NCBI RefSeq assembly: GCF_000143415.4
Contig: NW_003314264.1
Location: 3,383,444-3,447,443 of the forward strand
DNA length: 64,000 bases
Direction: 5' to 3'
Source: Selaginella moellendorffii
Taxonomy: Eukaryota > Streptophyta > Lycopodiopsida > Selaginellales > Selaginellaceae
The notes beneath the pieces are model-generated. The model was not told the DNA's origin and searched no databases. It saw only the letters and a list, made by a program, of their open reading frames with translations. The translations under genes and the position numbers were made by a program. Shown in pieces: positions 34,761-43,471 of the stretch (its first letter is position 1; each line of letters begins with the position of its first letter).

Positions 34761-35102
34761 TCAGCTAGAAGAACCTGTGAAGCTCATTCCATAAGTCGTT
34801 CCAGCCATCAATAAAACAGTGGTCATTTGCGAGACGACGCGAGCTCTCATCCAGTACTGGCTGTGCTTGACGTTGCCCTTTTTGAAGCTCCACAGGCCAC
34901 TCGCGAGAATTGCCGCTGTAGCGAAGCACCCTGTTCTTCGTGAAATTAGAAATGTCCGCCCCAGAGGATGGCGCAAATGCGCGAAGAGATGGAGCGTACC
35001 TATGGGTACCAAAATGCTGCGCGGCCTTTTGTTCGCAAACAAATCTTGCGTCGCGTCCGAGTCGGTCCAATCGCTCTCGTTCTTGTTCACAACCTCCCCC
35101 AT
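34761..35102 (-). CDS. HIG1-domain protein (RCF1-like), 90 aa
   Basis: Two exons (35102-35000, 34930-34761) give a 90-residue protein. The HIG1 signature spans the splice junction: VPIGCFATAAILASGLWSF, then KGNVKHSQYWMRARV and VLLMAGTTYG. Two short transmembrane helices are expected in the inner mitochondrial membrane. HIG1/RCF1 proteins associate with cytochrome c oxidase and respiratory supercomplexes. The 69-nt intron has GT-AG ends, is a multiple of three and lacks an in-frame stop, so retention would insert 23 residues inside the first helix. The gene diverges from the PPR gene at 35230 across a 127-bp promoter. Confidence 0.9.
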   Translation of the reverse strand: MGEVVNKNESDWTDSDATQDLFANKRPRSILVPIGTLHLFAHLRHPLGRTFLISRRTGCFATAAILASGLWSFKKGNVKHSQYWMRARVVSQMTTVLLMAGTTYGMSFTGSSS

Positions 35103-35152
35103 CCCGAAAAACCCTAAAACTCGACGAAGTAGAGAATATTCTTTAGCGCTGC

Positions 35153-35202
35153 CACGTGTTGGTGAAAGCTGTCCACGTGTCACAATGAATCTCCTCCACG
35201 TG
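35153..35202. promoter_or_regulatory. Triple G-box in a bidirectional promoter
   Basis: Three CACGTGT elements (cores 35153-35158, 35174-35179, 35197-35202), spaced 21 and 23 bp, lie in the 127 bp between the start codons of the divergent HIG1-like and PPR genes. All three share the context CCACGTGT. Spacing close to two helical turns suggests cooperative bZIP or bHLH binding (inference). Confidence 0.55.
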
Positions 35203-35229
35203 TCACCAATTTCAAGAGTTTAGGGTTCT

Positions 35230-36960
35230 ATGCGAAAAACTCGAGAGAGAGGCCTGTGCACAGCTAGGGATCGCATTTTTGGGGTGGATTCGAGCTCTCA
35301 GGGAGGTAAATACGATAGAAGTAGCGCCAGGAAGCAGCTCGATCAGGCGGTAGCAAGGCTCGAATCGGAGAGATCTGCGGCTAGCCGCGACAGCTACGAG
35401 CAGCTCTTGAGGCAATGCGGCAGCTGCAAATCCCTGGTCCATGGGAGGCGTGTCCACTCCCACATTGCCAGTGTGGGGAAATCCCTTCTCGGCCCTTGTC
35501 TCCAGAACGCGCTGGTCCAAATGTATGGCAAATGCCGCAGCATGAAGGAGGCGCTCGCGGTTTTTTCCACCATAGCCAGGAAGAACACGTACTCGTACAA
35601 CATTCTCATCTCCGCGGCTGCCAGGAACGGCCTCTACAGAGAAGCTCTCAACGCATTCGAGCGCATGAAAAGAGAAGGGATTCCTCGCGACAAGTTCACG
35701 TACGCGGATGTGATCACCGCCTGCTGCTCCCTCAAGGATCTGGCTAGAGGCCGAGCTGTTCACGCTGGACTCCTCGTCTCCGGCATCCAGCCGGATGATT
35801 TCCTCCGCGTGGCTTTGCTCAACATGTACGCCAAGCTCGGGAGCTTGGGCGAGGCCACCCGGATCTTCCACTCCATGCCGACGGACAACGTCGTCGCCTG
35901 GAACGTGATGATCGCGGCATTCTCACAGAGCGATCGGCCATCCCTGGCGCTCGAGTTCTACTGGAAGATGCTTGCCGGGGGCACAAGGCCGGACTTTTGC
36001 ACGCTCATCAGCACCCTGAGCGCCGTGTCATGCTTGAGGCTTCTCTCGCATGGCCGCGCGATCCACGACTCGATCCAGGCGCACGGCTATTGCTCGGACG
36101 TGATCCTGGACACCGCGCTCGTCGACATGTATGGAAAGTGTGGCAGCCTCGACGACGCGAGGATGGTTTTCGACAAGATGCCCGAGAGAGACATCGTCAC
36201 CTGGAATGCGATGATCGCAGCTTACTCCCAGCACGGCCAAGGGGACAAAGCTTTCGAGCTCTACGCGGAGATGGAGCCGCAGGGATTCAAGCCGGAGCTC
36301 GTCACACTCGTCAACCTCCTCACCGCGAGCTGCTGCTTGGGCGATTTGAGCCGGGGGAAAGCAATGCATTCCCGGATAATCGACGACAAGCTGGAGCTCA
36401 CGCTCGTTGCCGAGAACGCCATCGTCAACATGTACGCCAAGTGTGGGAGCCTCGCGCAGGCGAAGCTCGCGTTCGATGGGATGATCCACCCGAGGGACGT
36501 GATCAGCTGGAACGCGATCATAGCTGGGAATGCCGAGAACGGTGGCACCGAGACCTCGCTCCAGCTCGCCAAGGACATGGTTCTCGACGGCGTGGCGCCC
36601 GACGCGACGACTTTCACCTGCGTGCTGCTGTGCTGCAGCCATGGAGGGCGGCTGGAGCAAGGTAGGAGCTACTTCCTCTCCATGGTTTCGGATTTCCAGC
36701 TCTCACCATCGTCTGCGCATTACCAGAGCCTGATCGATCTGCTGGGACGGGCCGGGCGGCTCGAGGAAGCGGAGGAGCTTATGAGCGTGATGCCATACCA
36801 GCCAGGAGTTGCGGGAGTGCGAGCTTACCTGGGGGCCTGCCGGACGCACTTTGACGAGGAGAGAGGATCGTCTGCTGGAGAGCTCGCCTGGGAGATGTAC
36901 CCCGACGATCCCTCCAGCTACGTCCTCACGTCAAACATCGTTCGCAATACCGCGGTATGA
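35230..36960 (+). CDS. PPR protein, PLS-type, no DYW, 576 aa
   Basis: Intronless frame of 576 residues. After a basic N-terminus, repeats alternate in length as in the PLS class: LLRQCGSCKSLVHGRRVHSHI, NALVQMYGKCRSMKEALAVF, NTYSYNILISAAARNGLYREAL and later ALVDMYGKCGSLDDARMVFDKMPERDIVTWNAMIAAYSQHG. The C-terminal part (TFTCVLLCCSHGGRLEQG, YQSLIDLLGRAGRLEEAEELM) is the normal lead-in to an E domain. The protein stops about 55 residues later (SSYVLTSNIVRNTAV), so E+ and DYW are absent. It probably binds organellar RNA for editing or processing. The next 70 bp show no continuation, so truncation is old or normal for this member. Confidence 0.9.
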   Translation: MRKTRERGLCTARDRIFGVDSSSQGGKYDRSSARKQLDQAVARLESERSAASRDSYEQLLRQCGSCKSLVHGRRVHSHIASVGKSLLGPCLQNALVQMYGKCRSMKEALAVFSTIARKNTYSYNILISAAARNGLYREALNAFERMKREGIPRDKFTYADVITACCSLKDLARGRAVHAGLLVSGIQPDDFLRVALLNMYAKLGSLGEATRIFHSMPTDNVVAWNVMIAAFSQSDRPSLALEFYWKMLAGGTRPDFCTLISTLSAVSCLRLLSHGRAIHDSIQAHGYCSDVILDTALVDMYGKCGSLDDARMVFDKMPERDIVTWNAMIAAYSQHGQGDKAFELYAEMEPQGFKPELVTLVNLLTASCCLGDLSRGKAMHSRIIDDKLELTLVAENAIVNMYAKCGSLAQAKLAFDGMIHPRDVISWNAIIAGNAENGGTETSLQLAKDMVLDGVAPDATTFTCVLLCCSHGGRLEQGRSYFLSMVSDFQLSPSSAHYQSLIDLLGRAGRLEEAEELMSVMPYQPGVAGVRAYLGACRTHFDEERGSSAGELAWEMYPDDPSSYVLTSNIVRNTAV

Positions 36961-37035
36961 TCCTCTCAAAGATCTTTCTTTTCTTTTTTGATGGAAGTCT
37001 TTGCCTCAATCCTGGCAGAAGAAAAACTCTGGATA

Positions 37036-37821
37036 TCATCTCGAGAGCTCTTCCTGGTGGCGATGAAAGTGGTCATCGACTATGGCATCAAGTAGCGGTT
37101 CCACAAGCCCTCCGGAATCGCTATCTAGCAAAGCGCCCATTGCCACAGACTTGTGGGGAGCCGTGTCATACATCTCCTTGGCATGCGTTGCCCAGCCATG
37201 GCTAACCAGAGCTCCTATCCAAACAACGTACGCCGCATTCCCGTGGAGAGGCATCAGCCGAAACGCTTCGCTCGCTTCGTCCACAAGTCCATTGCGAGCG
37301 TAGCCACGCAGCAGCACTGTCCACAAGATCGAGTTTCGCTCACGGTTGCTGTCAAAGACCATCTTTGCCTGTTCCATGGCGCCCGCCTTCGCATAAGTAT
37401 CAACCATAGCCGCCAACTTTGCAGTAGCGTGTGCCCGCGGTATGTTTTCCAGGACGCTAGTGTCCCACTCGGGCATCTTGGCGAAAACGTTTCGAGCATC
37501 TTCGTCCTGCCCGGCTCTCGCCAGAGCCGCGAGGATCGTGTTCCAGGACACTACATCCCTCTTCCCTTCCATCCTCTCGAAGCAATCCATGGCTTCCGGG
37601 ACGCGGCCACACTTGGAGTAGCAACTCAGGAGCGCGTTCCACGCGACAGTGTCGACTTCTCGCGAGGGGATCCGATCGAACGCCGCCTTTGCATCCTCGG
37701 GCTTGCACTGCTCCGCATAGCTTCCAATCATAGCTAATCCCTCTTCCTTGGTGTTCTTGAGCGAAATATTTACGCCAGAGCCATAGAGAATTTTACTTAC
37801 CAGATTCATTAGTTTATTCAT
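37036..37821 (-). pseudogene. Truncated copy of the DYW-type PPR gene at 58399-61065
   Basis: The 261-codon open frame is a fragment copy of the 888-residue PPR gene 23 kb away, on the same strand. Bases 37459-37715 match 60240-60496 with only about 8 differences by eye. Residues AEQCKPEDAKAAFDRI to AKMPEWDT align. About 50 residues of the parent (WNSCPSHDDAD...DKMPQ) are then deleted, and more diverged text follows (TAKLAAMVDTYAKAGAMEQAKMVFDS, NSILWTVLLRGYARNG). It lacks the parent N-terminus and the DYW end, and finishes in unrelated sequence (HFHRHQEELSR). The frame is still open, so expression is possible, but it is best called a truncated duplicate. Confidence 0.7.
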
Positions 37822-38007
37822 GTAGATTCTTGCAACTTGCCTCGCCGCCCTGAGGTACGATCACGCTCAAACGACCTGGATTAATAGCAGTACGATCACG
37901 ATTGCAATGAACGGCCTGGATTGATCGTAAGCGACTGACGGTGTAGATCAATTTCAATTCATCTTTCTCCTGCGCGGAGCCAAATTTCCTTTCTTTCTTC
38001 TACCGCC

Positions 38008-40083
38008 ATGGAAGTTGTGATCGAATTTGGGAAGCACAAGGGCCAGAAGCTTGGAGAAATTCCTCTTGGCTATCTTCGCTGGGTATCGACTAAAATGGCG
38101 AACGAGAAGATCGGGAAGATCGCAATGGAAGCTCCCCGGCAGCGGCAGATCTCGACCCCATCGCGGGTGCCAGTAGAGCAACAATCGCCAGCGCCAGGTG
38201 ATCTCTTGATCTCGATCCCAGGTGATCAAGATCATGAAATCCAGCTGCGCCGCGGGCGTCATGTCCAAGAACGCACAGGGGTCGTCGAATTCGCGAGCGT
38301 GGATCTGTGCGTCTCTGCACTGCGAGGCTTCAGCGGCGGGATCGTCGAAGCCCGGGTTCTGGAGGAGCGCGTCATCTCCAGCGCTAGAGTGTTCGCAGCA
38401 AATCGCCGCTACTTGTCCAACCTCCTGCTGCTCGCCTATGGCAAATGCGGCGGGGGCGTGAGCGACGCAGTCCGGATCTTCACGGCGATGAGCAGCAAGG
38501 ATCACTACTCGTGGAACACCATGCTCAAGGTCTTTCTCGACAACCATCTCTGGCTGGAAGCGGAGAGGCTCTTCAACGAGATGGCACCTGGAGTGGCCAA
38601 CTGCATCGCTTGCACCGCGATGATCTCTCTGTATTCTTCGCAGGGGAGAGTGGCGGACGCTTGCGCAGCCTTCGATCGCATTCTTTCGCCGGACACGACT
38701 GCATGGAACGCCTTGATGGCGTGCTTCATGAGGAACGAGGTCTCCACTGATGCCCTCACTGCGTGTTTCGAGCGAATTCCCCACAAGGATCAAGTATCAT
38801 GGAACCTTCTCCTTGCAGGGCTGGGGAGAGCTGGGCATCTCGCATTCCAGAAGATGCCCGTGTGGGATTTGGTTGCCCTCAACACTTTGGTCGAGAAGAG
38901 GGGAGCTGCCGGCGAGAGGGCGAGAGAAGAATCGTGTGATCTGCGTGCCAGCGAGAAGGACATCGTCTCCTGGGCTCTCCTCCTGCGCGAGTATGCCCAC
39001 AATGGGCAGCTCGAGGAGCTCGGCACCTGCTTTTTCAAGATGCCGTGCCACAACGAGGTGGTGGCAACGCTGGTGCCATCCGCCTTTGGCAAGCAGGGAT
39101 ACGTGGAAGCGGCAAAGGCCGTGTTTGATCGAGTGCAGGGCTTTGGATCGTGGACCGCGCTCGTCACGGCAAATTCCCACGCTGGAGAGCTTGGCGAGGC
39201 GGAAAAGGTTTTCTACCTCATGCCAATGTGGGGCATAGAATCGTCTACTGCGATTATGTCCGTGTATGCAAGAAACGATGTGGTGGACAAGTGCGACTGG
39301 GTGTTTTCCGATCTCATGCAACACCGTGACGCCACCACCTGGACCGTGCTCATTGCCGCATATGCTCACTCAGGATATTATGTCTGCGCGCGTTCCGTTT
39401 TGGAGAGGATGCCGATGGCGGAGCTCACGAGCTGGAATGCAATGCTCAACTCGGAAAGAGAGGATCATCTAATGGAACTGTTCAACGAAATGCCGGAGCG
39501 CGACATAAACTCCTGGACTCTCATGGTGTCTGCATTTGCCAAGCGCAGGGACATGTCTACTGCGCTGAAGCTTCTGGATCTGTGCCCGGCGTGGGCAGCC
39601 AGCGTCTGGAACGCGGTGATTTCTGGATATGGACGCCATGCTTGCGTTGAAGAGGCAGTGGGGACGTTTTTCAAGATGCTACTTGACGGTGTGGAGCCCG
39701 ATTCCGTCACCTTCGTCTGTCTGTTGGGAGCGATGAGCTTTGCTGGAGATCTGGAGAAGGTGAGGGCATGGTTCCTGGTTCTGCGGGACTTTGATATTGA
39801 AGAGGAGAGGAGGCACTACTACTGTGTGATTGGTGCGCTTGCTCGAGCAGGCAGGGTGAGCGAAGCTGAAGAACTCCAGGAAGCCATGCCCTTCACTGCC
39901 GATACGGGCACCATGTTTGCTCTACTAAATGCGAGCAAGCTCGAGGGTGACCGTAAGGGTGCTTCGAAGGCAGCTCGGAAAGTGATGAGCCTGAAGTCAA
40001 GTAACACTGAAGTTGTCATGGCCAACATCTTGCTCAGTCACGCCAACAAAGGGCGCGTGACGTTCAGTTTTCGTGCTGGATGA
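38008..40083 (+). CDS. PPR protein with an N-terminal DUF3820-like module, 691 aa
   Basis: Intronless, 691 residues. Residues 1-40 (FGKHKGQKLGEIPLGYLRW...KMANEKIGKIA) resemble the short bacterial DUF3820 (QSregVF_b) module, typically M-P-F-G-K-Y/H-K-G-x-x-L-x-x-L-P-x-x-Y-L-x-W. PPR repeats follow from about residue 110: DHYSWNTMLKVFLDNHLWLEAERLFNEM, CIACTAMISLYSSQGRVADACAAFDRI, and others. It is a paralogue of the gene at 58399-61065, sharing both the module and repeat order (RYLSNLLLLAYGKC, NTMLKVFLDN). It ends at SNTEVVMANILLSHANKG plus 8 residues, where the paralogue continues into E+ and DYW domains, so the deaminase has been lost. Organellar RNA binding is presumed. Confidence 0.88.
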   Translation: MEVVIEFGKHKGQKLGEIPLGYLRWVSTKMANEKIGKIAMEAPRQRQISTPSRVPVEQQSPAPGDLLISIPGDQDHEIQLRRGRHVQERTGVVEFASVDLCVSALRGFSGGIVEARVLEERVISSARVFAANRRYLSNLLLLAYGKCGGGVSDAVRIFTAMSSKDHYSWNTMLKVFLDNHLWLEAERLFNEMAPGVANCIACTAMISLYSSQGRVADACAAFDRILSPDTTAWNALMACFMRNEVSTDALTACFERIPHKDQVSWNLLLAGLGRAGHLAFQKMPVWDLVALNTLVEKRGAAGERAREESCDLRASEKDIVSWALLLREYAHNGQLEELGTCFFKMPCHNEVVATLVPSAFGKQGYVEAAKAVFDRVQGFGSWTALVTANSHAGELGEAEKVFYLMPMWGIESSTAIMSVYARNDVVDKCDWVFSDLMQHRDATTWTVLIAAYAHSGYYVCARSVLERMPMAELTSWNAMLNSEREDHLMELFNEMPERDINSWTLMVSAFAKRRDMSTALKLLDLCPAWAASVWNAVISGYGRHACVEEAVGTFFKMLLDGVEPDSVTFVCLLGAMSFAGDLEKVRAWFLVLRDFDIEEERRHYYCVIGALARAGRVSEAEELQEAMPFTADTGTMFALLNASKLEGDRKGASKAARKVMSLKSSNTEVVMANILLSHANKGRVTFSFRAG

Positions 40084-40668
40084 TTAGGAGAGGCACTAAA
40101 AATTCTGATAAGTTGAGTATATGATGCAAATTTTGCGTGGTTGAGAGTGTCGGGAGTCAAAATTTTGCGAGGGTCCAGAGTCAAAAATGATGCTGCTGTG
40201 AAACTTGGGTTGCCACTCTTGGCTGTCTATTCCCTGCTGAGAATTGAGATGCTGATACCAATCTCACTTTCGAAAGCTGTTGCAAAAATTGTGCAGCTTC
40301 GACCTGGCTGTGTCTTTGTGAAGAATGGAGCTAATCTGGAGTTAGGAGCTGGTTTCAAGCTACAAAATGCTATCTCGGCTGTCAGGAAAGTCGTGGAAAA
40401 ATTCGTTAAATGAGGCTGAGAACCTCGCCAACTTCGTAGAATATTATCCCGCATTACTAAAATGTTGCATACAACTTCTTGGAATAAGAAAAATAAAGAG
40501 ATCAGTCGTATTTCCACCGGATGACGAGTTGCAAGACGTAAGTTCCGTCCTTGCGATTTGCAAGCACTTGTCGAGCTTCTGCTGATGGCACCACTGGGAT
40601 TCTTCTCAGGGAGTACAGGGAGATAGCTAGAACGCACTGCCTCTGACCAAGAACGCGAGAACCATGAT
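40084..40668. other. Intergenic between a PPR gene and uS9m
   Basis: A plus-strand open frame of 90 codons (40141-40413; VQLRPGCVFVKNGANLEL, ending VRKVVEKFVK) has no secure homology. I considered a fragment of a 2-oxoglutarate dioxygenase and could not support it. No remnant of the lost E/DYW coding sequence of the preceding PPR gene is visible in the first 60 bp. Confidence 0.3.
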
Positions 40669-41706
40669 CTACCTCTTAACCCACTGAAATCCCTTGCGAG
40701 CCTTTGCTCGTCCCGGCTTCTTTCTCTCCACGATTCTTGGATCCCTGGTAAGATAGCCACCTGCGATTGCCAGAAAGATCAAAACAATCGCAACTCAAAG
40801 CAAAAGATTTTTACCTCGTCGTAGGGGAAGCCGGAGAGACGGATCAAAAAGCTGGATTGCTCGGCTGATGCCATGCCTCACAGCCCCTGCCTGCCCTGAA
40901 TTCCAAGAAGAGAAGCAAATCAGTTCTTGCGAAGAATGTGACACGAAGAAACCAAGAGAAAATCCAGACCTGAGAGACCACCACCTCTCACGAGTGCTTT
41001 CACGTCAAACTTTCCCAGCGTGTTCGTCACGCAGAATGGCTCCAGTATGTGGACGCGATGATCCAGCTGCCTGAAGTAGAGATCGTGGCTCATCTTGTTC
41101 ACCATGATGTTGCCACTCCCCTCCGAGAGCCACACACTGGCCTGGCTCGTCTTCCTCCCGCCTCGAGCATACGATCGCCCTTGATCGTCCACCACTCTCA
41201 CTCTCGAGTCGGCCAACTTCTTGAGTCTCTGCATCTCAGCCACTCGCCGCTTCTCCTTGAGGCGCATCTTGATCTCGTCCGGTGACAGCTCCTCCAGGAT
41301 CGGTCGCTGCTCGTCGGGGAAATCCTCCGACTTGAACCAGCTGCTTAGCTCCGCGTCGGTCAGAGACAAAGCCCCAAAGAGCTCTCCAAATGTGGGCTCT
41401 TTCTTCCCTGCACGATTGCATCCACTATCGATAAGAAATTCGATTAAGACGAACAAAAGAGAAATTCGACTCCCCAGAAGAAAGAAGAACGCGAACCCTT
41501 TCTAGGCTAGGAGACTCACCTCGCTTGGATTCCTGGGCCCTCCGGATGGTGTCCGTCTTGACATCCTGGATGATATCATCCAGCATCTCAATCTGGGCGT
41601 CGCGCTCCTCTTTCCCAGCATTGGCATCACTAGGCCGATCGCAGAAGTGCCGACATCCGGAGGAAAGCCGCCAGCGTCCATGCCTCCTCAGTGCCAGTCG
41701 CAGCAT
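40669..41706 (-). CDS. RPS9: Mitochondrial ribosomal protein uS9m, 265 aa
   Basis: Four exons (41706-41520, 41407-40970, 40895-40815, 40760-40669) give 265 residues. The N-terminus [17 protein letters not shown] is an amphipathic, Arg-rich mitochondrial presequence. The C-terminal half is the uS9 fold: [56 protein letters not shown], then [29 protein letters not shown], whose basic K-R tail reaches the decoding centre. The spacer between (about residues 60-140) is a helical extension seen in organellar forms. Plastid S9 is usually shorter and plastid-encoded or differently targeted, so mitochondria are favoured. Confidence 0.93.
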
Positions 41707-41839
41707 TAAACCCTAGAGTTGCCTCAACAATGTAAGCATCTATTAGTCGAGGTAAAAGAGCCCGAAAGCTCGTGCACAACCTCGCTTTTTGTAAATGCCT
41801 GTAGAGCAAGTAGAATCGGTTAAAGTTTTCTTTTTTCCT

Positions 41840-42425
41840 GCCAAAATTCCTGATTTTGTGAAAGTCTTGCGGAAGAACCCTTAAAAAGTTGACAAACGAT
41901 GGGGTTAGAGCTTGCAAAATTATCCACCTTTAGAAAGGAAATGATTCGCCATCGAAGGCGAGCAAAACGTCGACCTTCTGTCAGAGGGTACATCTTGCTC
42001 ACAAGAACACTGGTTTTTTCGAATCATCTTCAAGCTGCTTGTTTTCAGTTGTTTAGGCTTTTCATCTTTGTCTTTTCATCCCGTGCCACTCATCAAGCAT
42101 TCTTTATGGTGTGCTAAACAATTTCAGCTTCTTTGCTTCAGCGTTGGAAAAGCCAAACCACTGTTTCTTGGATTAACAGCAGCTATAAGATGAAATCCAC
42201 CATGGATGTACTGCACGGTCTCAACTCGCATCTAGTCACACGAATATTATTGTCACCTAGAATGAGTTAAGCAACGGGTGGAGGAAATGTAACATTTTTC
42301 TTACCTCAAGGATAACGTCCGCAACCACCCCGTGTGCATTGGTAAGGATTCTCCTGTAAGAGATCGCAAATCCTGGAGAAGGAAAAAAGACAAAAAGAGT
42401 TCAACTCAGAAGAATCGAAGCAAGG
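41840..42425 (-). pseudogene. DEG10-like protease pseudogene, inverted partial copy with internal inversion
   Basis: Minus-strand copy of an interior part of the DEG10-like gene at 48949-51018, introns included. In order it retains the intron end TTTTTTCCTTCTCCAG plus RILTNAH (catalytic-His exon, about 42375-42310), a segment matching the catalytic-Ser exon (GTGCAGTACATCCATGGTGG; GTTAATCCAAGAAACAGTGG, about 42265-42150), then CAACTGAAAACAAGCAGCTTGAAG and the PDZ-side text SKMYPLTEG (about 42050-41950). Many codons and whole segments are missing, and frames are broken. Bases of about 42058-42110 match the parent exon in the opposite orientation (CCCGTGCCACTCATCAAGCA), so a piece of about 50 bp was flipped. 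Intron retention excludes retroposition. Confidence 0.8.
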
Positions 42426-43471
42426 TAGGGTTGGATATTATGAAAATCTTGACAACACTGCTGATTAAGTCCTAAGGTCCTCCAGAAAAATGTGGCAAAT
42501 GAATTTTAAGAGATAAACTGGTATGCAACTGCAAATCTATATAAAACATTATATAAATTATTGACCATATTAATTGATAAAAATGGCATAGTTATGGATT
42601 AAATAATCATAATAGAATAAATATTCTAATTATTGAAAAATAATTAAAAAATTTCATGATACCAAATATAACAACGCTTTAAATATCACTTCTATTATAA
42701 ACTATAAAAGGAAAAAAAATCAATTGATATTAATATATTGTATTCATAATTTATTAAGATGGTTTTTCATTAAAAAAACTAGGTCTAATACCATATACTA
42801 TTATTAGTATAGTGGAATTTTAGTCTATATGAAAATGGTTTCAATCTAGACCATTTGTTCTTGTATATATTGTAAGGTTTTTGGGTTAATTATATATACA
42901 CATTTTTTTATTTCATAGACTCACGTAAATGTTCTCTAAGGAGTGATTGGATTTATACTTTTTATTTAAATTTAACGTTGCATTCTCTAAATCTTTTTTT
43001 CTTTTGTAGTTTTCTCATTCCTTAATTTTTGTTTTTGTTTTAATTAAATTTATCTTCTTGATTGAGGCCTGTGAGTCTCAAAAGGTTAATTGTGTATCCA
43101 AAAGCTTTGTCATAGGTTTTAAAATTTTGTATCACTTGTTGATAATTTGTTGTTCTAGCATTTACATTCTTAATATCACATTAAAAACAATTATACTTAC
43201 TTTGTAAAGACTAATTCTGCAGTTACTATTTATGGCTGGTGGTGCTTTTAATCTTCATTCAACACTTACTATGATTCTTCTATTTTAGGCAGATATATAG
43301 ATCATTATGTGATTAAGAATTTATTTAGGTTTTTATATTGGTGAAGATCCAACATAATGTTGTCTGGTATATGCATATATTAAGCTCATGATATGTTGTA
43401 GAAAGTAAAAACTTGTAGAAGTCTTTCTGTTAATCAAAAATCCAATTTAATATCATTCAGTAAATATATAT
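42426..43471. other. AT-rich repeat region with a flanking direct repeat
   Basis: No genes. The segment 42785-42925 (TACTATTATTAGTATAGTG...TTTCAATCTAGACCATTTGTT...TTATTTCATAGACT) recurs in diverged form at about 46440-46560 in the same orientation. The two segments bracket the element copy at 43.5-45.5 kb and could be its outer terminal repeats or an older host repeat. Confidence 0.4.

Noticed and set aside
40141-40413. 90-codon plus-strand frame, considered as a fragment of a 2-oxoglutarate dioxygenase
   Set aside because: The resemblance rests on a few residues (LRPGCVFVKNGA); the iron ligands and the rest of the domain are absent.
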